Part shown: piece by piece, positions 57,204-64,000 of the stretch
Layout of the letters: each line of letters opens with the position of its first letter
Position numbering within the stretch: the first letter of the stretch is position 1
Assembly (NCBI RefSeq): GCF_001375595.1
Contig: NZ_CVJQ01000001.1
Location: 1,984,001-2,048,000, forward strand
Direction of reading: 5' to 3'
Origin: Phenylobacterium immobile (ATCC 35973)
GTDB lineage: Bacteria > Pseudomonadota > Alphaproteobacteria > Caulobacterales > Caulobacteraceae
Length of the DNA: 64,000 nt
Translations under genes and position numbers: made by a program
The notes under the pieces: model-generated
What the model was told of the DNA's origin: nothing
The model's database searches: none
The model's input: the letters and a program-made list of their open reading frames with translations, nothing else

Positions 57204-57484
57204 CCCACGCGCAGACTATCATAGAGCGCGTCGCGAGGGCGCTATGCATCGCTTCGGGCCACGATCCCGATAGCGATTGGCGGATCGTTGACGGCGTGAT
57301 GCTGACAGTCGCCATCAAGCCTGGGCACGAGAAGCGTTGGCGAGCCTATGTGCCTGTGGCCCGCGCCGCCATCAAGGCGATGCGCGAGCCGACCGAGGCT
57401 GTCCTAGAGGTAGACGAGTGGACCGGCGGCGATCTGTGGCGTCTGTCGATCGACGCCGCTCTCAGCCAGGGCGACGAGAGATGA
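57200..57484 (+). CDS. Hypothetical phage protein
   Basis: A 94-residue protein (IIERVARALCIASGHDPD) with a central WRAYVPVARAAIKAMREPTEAVLE segment. This pattern is common in alphaproteobacterial prophages; the function is unknown. Overlaps both neighbours by 4 bases. Confidence 0.55.
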   Translation: MTHAQTIIERVARALCIASGHDPDSDWRIVDGVMLTVAIKPGHEKRWRAYVPVARAAIKAMREPTEAVLEVDEWTGGDLWRLSIDAALSQGDER

Positions 57485-57618
57485 GCGCGCGCTTCGGTTC
57501 ACGCGAGCATATCAACGCCGTCGCCGCATTCCTCGTGAGTCGGTGCGGCATTCCGATTGAGGATGCCGGCTGGTTCGCAGTCGAGATCGTCAACGCTGCA
57601 CGGGGCGTCCGAAAATGA
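57481..57618 (+). CDS. Small hypothetical phage protein
   Basis: A 45-residue ORF (MSARFGSREHINAVAAFLVSR) with 4-base overlaps on both sides. These overlaps are the main support for it. Confidence 0.45.
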   Translation: MSARFGSREHINAVAAFLVSRCGIPIEDAGWFAVEIVNAARGVRK

Positions 57619-57869
57619 CGGCCCGCCTCCTGACTGACCGCGCCCTAGCCGAATACCTCTCTCTGCCGCTTACGAGCGCGCGGAAGGTGGCGGCCGGCCG
57701 CGTGATGTTGGGAGGTCGCGTGCGTTGGGACCGGATCGCCCTGGACGCTTGGCTTGACGAGATGCAGGGCGTGACGGCTCAGTTGCCGGCCAACGAAAAC
57801 CCCACGCCCGCGGACGAAGCCCTTGCCCGGTTCCTTGAAGGCCAGCGCCATGCTCCCCGGCGTCCATAG
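57615..57869 (+). CDS. Excisionase-like helix-turn-helix protein
   Basis: An 84-residue protein with a MerR/excisionase-type winged helix pattern (LTDRALAEYLSLPLTSARKVAAGRVMLGGRVRWDRIALDAWLDEMQG). Its place directly before the integrase gene, overlapping it, suggests a recombination directionality factor. It lacks any other domain. Could also act as a simple regulator. Confidence 0.7.
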   Translation: MTARLLTDRALAEYLSLPLTSARKVAAGRVMLGGRVRWDRIALDAWLDEMQGVTAQLPANENPTPADEALARFLEGQRHAPRRP

Positions 57870-58914
57870 GGTCAAGATCACCCTCGCTGGCGGGCGGGTC
57901 GGAGAATATTGGTATGCTTGGCGCGGCGGCCCTCGCATCCTGAAGGCGGTCGCCAAGACCACGGCGGCCCTCCTGCGCGAGGTTGAAGCCCAGGCCGCCG
58001 AGGCGGCTATCGCCTACAAGGCCGCCGTGAAGCCCGCGCCTTCTGGCGCGTTCCTCGACGGGCTGATCACCAAGTTCCTGTCGCCGCCCGAAGGCCACGA
58101 GTTACCGGCGCACCTGGCCAAGCTATCGCCGCGGACTGTCGGCGACCTTCGCACCGCTCTTGATGTCGTGCGAACCGACCTGGGCGAACTTGAACTGGCC
58201 GCCCTGGCCGCTGACGGCGCCCGTAAGGTCTTGCTCGACTGGCGCGGGCGCTATGCATCGACGCCGAAGACCGCAGACACGCGCATGGAAGCGCTGGCGA
58301 AGGTGCTGAAGTGGGCGAAGGACAACGACGAGATCAGGTCCAACCCGATCGAGGAGTGGCCACGCCTCTACCACGCCAATCGGGCAGAGGTCGTCTGGAC
58401 GAAAGCGGATCTGATCAAGCTTCTGCGCGGCTCGCCGGCGCCATTCCGCACAGCAGTGCTGCTGGCGATATTCACCGGCTTCCGGGGCTCCGATCTGGTG
58501 CGCGTCGCCTGGCAGCACGTCGGCAAGGACGCCATCGCTCTGCCAACGGGCAAGAGCCGTGGGAAGCGCGTGGCTATTGTGCCGATCACGCCGAAGCTGC
58601 GGGCCCTGCTGGACGCCATCGGCCGCAAGGACGTCGGAACCGTCCTCACCAGCTCGACGGGCGAGCCCTGGACGCACTCAGGGCTTCAGACGGCGATGCA
58701 GCGGGAGAAGCGAGAGCGGAAGATCAAGGGCCTGCGCTTCCACGACCTGAGAGGTACCGCAGCGACCAACTTCATCCGCGCCGGTCTGCCCATTCCCGAC
58801 GTCGCGACCATCATGGGCTGGGACAAGGTGAAGACCGAAACTCTCGCCTCCTACGTCACGGCCGAGGCGGTTGCGGAAGGGATGTTGGAGCGGCTAAGGA
58901 AGAACAGACGGTGA
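57850..58914 (+). CDS. int: Tyrosine-family site-specific integrase
   Basis: A 354-residue recombinase that would insert and excise the element. Catalytic features are an arginine in TGFRGSD, HDLRG with histidine and second arginine, a tryptophan in place of the later histidine (MGWDK) and the nucleophilic tyrosine in LASYV. The N-terminal part holds a core-binding domain. I start at ATG 57850 (MLPGVHRVKIT). It ends 75 bases before tRNA-Thr and points toward it. Confidence 0.92.
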   Translation: MLPGVHRVKITLAGGRVGEYWYAWRGGPRILKAVAKTTAALLREVEAQAAEAAIAYKAAVKPAPSGAFLDGLITKFLSPPEGHELPAHLAKLSPRTVGDLRTALDVVRTDLGELELAALAADGARKVLLDWRGRYASTPKTADTRMEALAKVLKWAKDNDEIRSNPIEEWPRLYHANRAEVVWTKADLIKLLRGSPAPFRTAVLLAIFTGFRGSDLVRVAWQHVGKDAIALPTGKSRGKRVAIVPITPKLRALLDAIGRKDVGTVLTSSTGEPWTHSGLQTAMQREKRERKIKGLRFHDLRGTAATNFIRAGLPIPDVATIMGWDKVKTETLASYVTAEAVAEGMLERLRKNRR

Positions 58915-58989
58915 CCCGGATTTGTAAAAGATCTGGGCGGCTGTAAAAGGCTGCACGTCACCGCCAGAATTGTTCAATCAATTCAAAGC

Positions 58990-59065
58990 GCCGGTTTAGC
59001 TCAGCTGGTAGAGCAGCGGTTTTGTAAACCGAAGGTCGCGGGTTCGATTCCTGCAACCGGCACCA
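58990..59065 (+). tRNA. tRNA-Thr (TGT)
   Basis: A complete 76-base cloverleaf. The acceptor GCCGGTT pairs with AACCGGC, the anticodon loop TTTGTAA gives TGT, the T loop is TTCGATT, and an encoded CCA ends it. It lies just outside the integrase. The phage lies on its 5' side, which is not the usual geometry for integration at a tRNA 3' end. Confidence 0.96.
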
Positions 59066-59469
59066 TCGCCTCCCATGTTCCCAAGCTTGGCTGCAGTTGT
59101 CGCCGCATCTGGCCGACGCAGCGAGCCGTAACGCGCCTATCGCAGCTAGACTGTGCCGGTCGACCGCGAGGTAAGGCGCAATGAATGAGTGAGACTTCCA
59201 GGCCCACGACCGTCCGGTCCACGCTCGCCACGGTTCAGCGCCTGTCAGGTGCGTTCTGCGAGGAAGAGGGCAGAGGTTGCGGCCTTAGATTCTCAGCTTC
59301 GTCGCTTCTGATCGCCGGCGCCGCCCTGGGCTCGACGGTGATGATCCTTCGATAGCGACGCGCCCTGGCGCAGCGTTCAGTTTTTCTTGGCTCATGCCGC
59401 CGCCGGCGCGGCCTAGACTGGCGAAGACGCTCCGCAGGCTGAGCGCGGGTGCGGGGGAGAGTTGTTCGT
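59066..59469. other. Intergenic stretch without a supported gene
   Basis: 404 bases between tRNA-Thr and the MFS gene. I see only short shadow ORFs on either strand and no clear promoter, repeat or terminator. The MFS promoter should lie in its right part. Confidence 0.5.
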
Positions 59470-60714
59470 ATGTCATCCTTGGCGGCCGAGCGGCCGGACA
59501 ATCCCCTGGCCGTGCCGGTTTTGCTGGGCATCGTCTTCATGAGCCTGATCGGCTTTGGCATCGTCGTGCCGCTGCAGCCCTTCTACGCCACGGTGTTCGG
59601 CGCGAGCCCTCTGCAGGTGACGGCGATGTTCTCGCTCTTCGCCTGCGGACAGTTTTTCGGCGAACTGACCTGGGGCCGACTGTCGGATCGGCTGGGCCGC
59701 AAGCCCGTGCTGATCGGCACGATCCTGGCCTCCTCCATCGGCTATGTCGCGCTGGCCTTCGCACCGAACATCTGGGCGGCGCTCGGAGCCCGGGCGCTGA
59801 CGGGCTTTTTCGCCGGCAATATCTCTACCGTGCAGGGCTATGTCGTGGACGTGTCACCCAAAGACCGGGTCGCCGGACGGCTCGGCCTCGTCGGTTCGGC
59901 CCTGGGCCTGGGCTTCATCGTCGGTCCGGTGATCGGCGGCCTGCTGGCGAGGCCCGAACTGGGCGCCGTGGGCTTCCGCCCGCCCCTGCTGGCCGCCGCG
60001 GGCCTCTGCGTCGTCTCAGCGCTCAGCGCGACGATCATCATCCGAGAAAGCCTGCGCAAGGGCGATGGCGCGTCCCCGCACCGTCCCGGCCCGATCAGCG
60101 CGCTCCGCCAGGCGATGGGGGACGCCGTATTGAGACCCCTGCTGGGCACGACCCTGTTCTCGTTCGGCGGCTGGTCGATGATCTGGGCGAGCTATGGGCT
60201 TTGGGCCCATGCCCGGTTCGGCTGGGGTCCGCAGGAGATCGGCGTCCTGCTCGCCGGCACGGGGATCGCCACCGCAGGCAGCCAAGCGCTGTTTTCGGGG
60301 CTGACCGCGCGCCGCCTGGGGGAATCGCGCACCGTCATCGCCAGCCTGTCGATCACGGCGCTTCTGATGCTGTCGCAGGTGCTGCCGCTGTCAGCGCTCG
60401 TTTCGTCGGCGATCGTTCTGCTGTTCGTCGTCACCTACAATGTCGGCCAGCCGGCCAATACGACGATGGTCTCGCGGGCGGCGCTGGAGGGGCAGCTCGG
60501 CGCGAACAACGCCTCCAGCGCTGTGGCGCGGATCTTCACGCCGATGCTGGGCGGCCTCGCCTTCTCGCATATCGGCATCTGGGCGCCGTTCTTCTTCGGC
60601 GCCGGCTGTCTCGCCTTGGCCGCGACCATGGGCTACGTCGGATCACGAGCGCTCGCCCAGCGCCTGAAGGACGCCAACGCCGCCGCCGTTGCGCGTTCTC
60701 AGCCGGTGGCGTAG
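59470..60714 (+). CDS. MFS drug transporter (TetA/DHA1-like)
   Basis: A 414-residue, 12-helix inner-membrane antiporter of the major facilitator superfamily. Motif A is in loop 2-3 (GRLSDRLGRKPVLIGT), and a motif C-like glycine-rich segment follows in helix 5 (GLGFIVGPVIGGLLA). The pattern fits the TetA/multidrug group, which exports drugs in exchange for protons; the substrate is unknown. I start at ATG 59470 (MSSLAAERPDNPL). Confidence 0.88.
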   Translation: MSSLAAERPDNPLAVPVLLGIVFMSLIGFGIVVPLQPFYATVFGASPLQVTAMFSLFACGQFFGELTWGRLSDRLGRKPVLIGTILASSIGYVALAFAPNIWAALGARALTGFFAGNISTVQGYVVDVSPKDRVAGRLGLVGSALGLGFIVGPVIGGLLARPELGAVGFRPPLLAAAGLCVVSALSATIIIRESLRKGDGASPHRPGPISALRQAMGDAVLRPLLGTTLFSFGGWSMIWASYGLWAHARFGWGPQEIGVLLAGTGIATAGSQALFSGLTARRLGESRTVIASLSITALLMLSQVLPLSALVSSAIVLLFVVTYNVGQPANTTMVSRAALEGQLGANNASSAVARIFTPMLGGLAFSHIGIWAPFFFGAGCLALAATMGYVGSRALAQRLKDANAAAVARSQPVA

Positions 60715-60745
60715 GCCGGTTCTCAGGCGCACAGGAGTTCAGGTG

Positions 60746-60946
60746 ATGGAAGACGAGATCGTGAGTTGCACCAGCTGCGGCTGGACGGTCCTGACGATCA
60801 AGCCAAAGTCGATCGTCGTCCACGCCGGACCCAACGGGGAATCGAGCGAATTTCTCACCGGCCCGGGCTCCGATCTGGTGGGCGTCAAATGCCCGAAGTG
60901 CCGGGTGATCGGCGCGACCGTGTCCGCCGACCGGTTCCGCCGCTAG
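60746..60946 (+). CDS. Small zinc-ribbon protein
   Basis: A 66-residue protein with cysteine pairs CTSCG and CPKC, suggesting a zinc ribbon. It starts at ATG 60746 with an AGGTG upstream. No family recognised. Three bases separate it from the cytochrome gene, so they are probably co-transcribed. Confidence 0.6.
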   Translation: MEDEIVSCTSCGWTVLTIKPKSIVVHAGPNGESSEFLTGPGSDLVGVKCPKCRVIGATVSADRFRR

Positions 60947-60948
60947 GC

Positions 60949-61416
60949 ATGCGCGCCACCGCTCTGATCGTGGGTTTGAGCCTCCTGACCGCCTGCGGCC
61001 CGAAGCCGCCAGGAGAGGCCGCTGCGCCCCCGCCGCCGGAGGCGACGCCCGCGGAAAAGCAGGCCCTGCTGGCCGCCCTGCCCGCGCCCTACAACACCGG
61101 CGATCTGAAGAACGGCGAGATGCGCTTCGCGCTCTGCCGGTCCTGCCACACGATCGCGCCGGGCGGCGCGAACATGACCGGTCCGAACCTCTACGGCGTG
61201 TTCGGTCGTAAGGCCGGGACGCATCCGGATTTCAACTACTCGCAGGTGGTGAAGGCCGCGGGCTTCACCTGGGACGCCGAACACCTGGACAAGTGGCTGG
61301 CTGATCCTCGGGGCTTCATGCCAGGCACGAAGATGAGCTTTGCGGGCCTGCGCGACGAGAAGGATCGCGTCGATCTGATCGCTTATCTGAAGGTCGAGAC
61401 CGGCTACGCGCCCTAG
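60949..61416 (+). CDS. Lipoprotein cytochrome c (class I)
   Basis: A 155-residue protein with a lipobox (LLTAC, cysteine 16) and an alanine/proline linker, then a monohaem domain. The haem attachment is CRSCH (63-67), and the axial methionine is in FMPGTKM. Anchored to the membrane, it would carry electrons in the periplasm, probably to an oxidase. I start at ATG 60949, which gives the lipoprotein signal. Confidence 0.88.
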   Translation: MRATALIVGLSLLTACGPKPPGEAAAPPPPEATPAEKQALLAALPAPYNTGDLKNGEMRFALCRSCHTIAPGGANMTGPNLYGVFGRKAGTHPDFNYSQVVKAAGFTWDAEHLDKWLADPRGFMPGTKMSFAGLRDEKDRVDLIAYLKVETGYAP

Positions 61417-61724
61417 CGGTCTTCCGGGGGAATCTCTCGCAAACGGGCCGAGAATTCAGCAATGGCGTCTCGTTCGTAGCTCAAACCCACGCGCTTGGTC
61501 GAGGGCGGCCGTTCGCTTACCGAGAGGCCAGGGCGCCATGGTCCCGCCGGGCGGATCGGCCGCGGCGTAAAGCCGCCGCCGCAGTTGGGGCAGACATTGA
61601 AAAGCACCTCTTCGACGCACGTGGCGCAGAAAGTGCATTCATAGGTGCAGATGCGCGCGTTGGTCGCCGCCGGCGGCAGGTCGACATCGCAGCACTCGCA
61701 GTTGGGTCGAAGCTCCAGGGCCAT
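61413..61724 (-). CDS. DUF1272 zinc-binding protein
   Basis: A 103-residue protein with a cysteine-rich N-terminal half: CECCD, CTYECTFCATC and CPNCGGG, forming zinc sites as in DUF1272. The C-terminal 40 residues are variable. The family is widespread and of unknown function. Its stop overlaps the end of the cytochrome gene by 4 bases on the opposite strand. It lies 5 bases downstream of the RND transporter and so shares its direction. Confidence 0.85.
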   Translation of the reverse strand: MALELRPNCECCDVDLPPAATNARICTYECTFCATCVEEVLFNVCPNCGGGFTPRPIRPAGPWRPGLSVSERPPSTKRVGLSYERDAIAEFSARLREIPPEDR

Positions 61725-61729
61725 CGGGC

Positions 61730-64000
61730 CTACTCCGCCGGATGACCTTCGATGTAGCGCTCGTCACGCTCATAGGCCTCAAGCTGCCGGGCGTTAGCCT
61801 CCGGCGACTTCGTGAAGCGCGCCAGGAGATTGTAGAACACCGGCACGATGAAGAGAGTCACGAGGGTCGCGAAAATCGCCCCGAAGAAGATCGTGACGCC
61901 GATGGTCTTGCGGCTTTCACCGCCGGCGCCGCCCCAGAGAATCAGCGGAATGGCCCCGGCCGCAGCCGAGATCGATGTCATGACGATCGGGCGCAGCCGA
62001 AGGGTGGCGCTCTCGATGACCGCCTCGCGGATCGAGCGGCCCTCGTCGCGCAACTGGTTGGCGAATTCGACGATCAGAATGCCATTCTTGGCGGCGACCC
62101 CTACGAGAATGATCAATCCGATCTGGCTGTAGGTGTTCATTGTGGAGCCGGCGAGCAGCAGACCGAACAGGCCGCCAAGCGCCGCCACCGGCACAGTCAG
62201 CATGATCACCGCCGGGTGGATCCAGCTTTCGAATTGGGCGGCGAGCACCAGGAACACCAGAAGAAGCGCGACGCCGAAGGCCACGCCAACCGAGCCTGAA
62301 CCCTCGAGGAAGTCGCGCGCCAGCCCGCCCCATTTGAAGCTGACCGAAGTTGGCTGCTTGGCGATCTCGGCCTTGAAGAAATCGACCGCCTCACCGACAG
62401 AATAGCCCGGATTCAGTTGCACGGAGAGCGTGATCGACCGCATCCGATCGACCCGCGGACGGTTGGCCGTGTCGCCCGTCACCTGGGTGGTCACCAGCGA
62501 CGACAGGGGTACGGCGATGCCAGAGGCCGACCGGACATAGACGCGTTTTAGGTCACCCTCCGACTGCCGTTCAGCGCGATCGGTCTGCAGGATGACATCG
62601 TATTCCTGGCCGTTCTTGATGTAGGTCGTCACCTGGGCCGAGCCGAACAGGGTCTGCAGGGCCTGGCCCACGGCGTTGGCCGAGACGCCGAGCGCGGCGG
62701 CCTTATCGCGGTCCATCGACACCAGAACCCGCGGGCTGGTCGGTTCGTAGGCCAGGCGCGCCCGCGCCATGCCGGGATTGTCCTCCGCCGCCGCAAGCAG
62801 CGGTTTGATCTTGGCTTCGATCTGCGGATATTCATTGCCGAGCACGATCAGGTCGAGGTTGGCCCCGCCGCCCGGCCCGCCGCCGCGTTGAATGCTGGGC
62901 CGCACGCTGGCGATGACTCGAGCGCTGGTGATGTCGGCGAAGTCGCGGTTCAGCTGCGCGGCCAGTTCCTGCGATTTCACCTTGCTGTCATGCGGCAGTT
63001 CCACGTTGCCGCCGCCGGTGTTGAACTGGTTCTGCCCGAAGCTCGGCTGTGAGAAGAAGTAACGGCTGATCTCGCCCTTGTCGTAGAGCGCCTTGGCGCG
63101 ACGCTCGACCTCGAGCACCGCACGGGTTGTGTAGTCGAAGCCCGATCCTTCGGGCGCCTGGAAGTTGAAGTCGACGCGCCCACGGTCTTCGAGCGGCACC
63201 AACTCCTTGGGCAGCTTCATGTAGATCAGGCCCGCGCAGCCCATCAGGGCCACCACCAGGAGGCTGGTGATCACCGCCGTCGCGCGGTGGCCCAGCATGT
63301 CCTGCAATGACCGCTCATAGGACCGCCGGACCGCGTCCACGGCCCTGTCGACGTTGCGTGCGAGCCACCCGCCGCCGGTGGCCGGACGCAGCAACTTGGA
63401 GGCCAGCATGGGCGACAGGCTGAGCGCCATGAGCGCCGAGAAGAACACCGCCCCGGCGACCGCAACCGCCAGCTCGACGAACAGGCGGCCGATATAGCCC
63501 GGCATGAACATCAGCGGCGCGAAGACCGCCATCAGCACCGCGGTCGTGGCGACGACGGCGAAGAACACCTGGCGCGCGCCACGCTCAGCGCCGAGCAGGG
63601 GCGGCTCTCCGTCGTCGATACGGCGCTGGATGTTCTCGACGACCACGATCGCGTCGTCGACGACAAGGCCGATCGCCAGGACCAAGGCCAAGAGGGTCAG
63701 GAGGTTAAGCGAGAACCCAAGGGTCGCCAGGACAATAAAGGTCGACAGGATACAGATCGGCGCGACGATCGTCGGTATCAGCGCCGCGCGCCAGGATCCG
63801 AGGAACAGGATGTTCACCAGGGCCACGAGGCCAAGCGAAATGCCCATGGTGATCCACACCTCGTGCAACGCCTCTCGTGTGAACTCGGTGTTGTCGACGC
63901 CGGCGACCAGCTTCATGCCCTTGGGCAGGGTCGGGATGATTTCGGCGACCGTGTTGTTCACATCGGTGGCGATCTGCAGGTCGTTGGCCTGCGACTGCCG
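61730..64000 (-). CDS. RND efflux pump inner-membrane subunit (N-terminus beyond window edge)
   Basis: A resistance-nodulation-division transporter of the hydrophobe/amphiphile (AcrB/MexB) class. The visible 756 residues include the first transmembrane bundle (LVALVNILFLGSWRAALIP) and the proton-relay helix LALVLAIGLVVDDAIVVVENI with its two adjacent aspartates. The second porter domain and the final helices (VGVAAKNGILIVEFANQLRD) follow. The open frame continues to the window edge. The partner adaptor and outer-membrane genes must lie outside. The substrate is unknown. Confidence 0.95.
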   Translation of the reverse strand, partial: RQSQANDLQIATDVNNTVAEIIPTLPKGMKLVAGVDNTEFTREALHEVWITMGISLGLVALVNILFLGSWRAALIPTIVAPICILSTFIVLATLGFSLNLLTLLALVLAIGLVVDDAIVVVENIQRRIDDGEPPLLGAERGARQVFFAVVATTAVLMAVFAPLMFMPGYIGRLFVELAVAVAGAVFFSALMALSLSPMLASKLLRPATGGGWLARNVDRAVDAVRRSYERSLQDMLGHRATAVITSLLVVALMGCAGLIYMKLPKELVPLEDRGRVDFNFQAPEGSGFDYTTRAVLEVERRAKALYDKGEISRYFFSQPSFGQNQFNTGGGNVELPHDSKVKSQELAAQLNRDFADITSARVIASVRPSIQRGGGPGGGANLDLIVLGNEYPQIEAKIKPLLAAAEDNPGMARARLAYEPTSPRVLVSMDRDKAAALGVSANAVGQALQTLFGSAQVTTYIKNGQEYDVILQTDRAERQSEGDLKRVYVRSASGIAVPLSSLVTTQVTGDTANRPRVDRMRSITLSVQLNPGYSVGEAVDFFKAEIAKQPTSVSFKWGGLARDFLEGSGSVGVAFGVALLLVFLVLAAQFESWIHPAVIMLTVPVAALGGLFGLLLAGSTMNTYSQIGLIILVGVAAKNGILIVEFANQLRDEGRSIREAVIESATLRLRPIVMTSISAAAGAIPLILWGGAGGESRKTIGVTIFFGAIFATLVTLFIVPVFYNLLARFTKSPEANARQLEAYERDERYIEGHPAE

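Larger units (their letters stand above)
37700..58914. mobile_element. Integrated siphophage-like element lacking a head module
   Basis: The element runs from near the first plus-strand gene to the integrase. It contains tail, lysis, methyltransferase, excisionase-like and integrase genes. I found no terminase, portal, head protease, major capsid, replication or CI-type repressor gene. The ends are approximate because no att repeat was found. The right end is 76 bases from tRNA-Thr. Gene directions split at 53,766, with late genes to the left (minus) and early genes to the right (plus). Confidence 0.8.

Overview
The window looks like a chromosomal segment of a Caulobacteraceae-type alphaproteobacterium (Caulobacter/Phenylobacterium/Brevundimonas group). 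It is GC-rich, has the alphaproteobacterial gene orders nuoA-N-birA-coaX-rnj and clpP/clpX/lon/hupB, and carries an apparent SidA-like SOS peptide directly upstream of dnaE. The genus is an inference; no ribosomal RNA gene is present.

1-21,885 (minus strand): one long co-directional block. It runs nuoA, B, C, D, a SnoaL-like gene, nuoE, F, G, H, a small lipoprotein gene, nuoI, J, K, L, M, N, then birA, coaX, ribonuclease J, a DUF5367 membrane protein, a 29-residue membrane peptide behind a LexA box, and dnaE, which runs off the left edge. Many neighbours overlap by 4 bases, which suggests translational coupling. The nuo genes supply all fourteen complex I subunits.

22,062-37,473: tRNA-Asp, an MliC-type lipoprotein, an aldo/keto reductase, tRNA-Val, and a proteostasis cluster (hupB, lon, a TonB-like protein, clpX, a HAD phosphatase, clpP). 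Then come an M20 peptidase, small hypothetical genes, ndk, an ABC-F ATPase, a DUF192 protein and a double cold-shock-domain protein.

About 37,700-58,914: an integrated siphophage-like element. Its late genes are on the minus strand: tail completion, tail tube, G/GT chaperones with a slippery sequence, tape measure, baseplate or fibre proteins, an SGNH tail fibre, holin, M15 endolysin and Rz/Rz1. Its early or lysogeny genes are on the plus strand: a cytosine methyltransferase, a run of small overlapping genes, an excisionase-like protein and a tyrosine integrase. No terminase, portal, protease or capsid gene is present. The late operon begins abruptly with an apparently 5'-truncated gene abutting the methyltransferase, so the head module seems to be deleted. 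Cargo sits inside the tail operon: a HigBA toxin-antitoxin pair with twin operators, an IS110-like Transposase_20 protein whose 5' end carries tandem hairpin repeats, a ribbon-helix-helix regulator with a palindrome at its start codon, and three membrane proteins. An R2K-like ATP-grasp gene lies at the left end.

58,990-64,000: tRNA-Thr, then chromosomal genes: an MFS transporter, a zinc-ribbon protein, a lipoprotein cytochrome c, a DUF1272 protein and an RND efflux pump cut by the right edge.

The strongest leads are the hairpin array in the IS110-like gene (48,688-48,959), the SidA/LexA arrangement (3,100-3,248), the headless prophage junction at 53,766 and the preserved tail frameshift signal at 52,042. 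All calls come from reading translations and motifs by eye; no database search was run.
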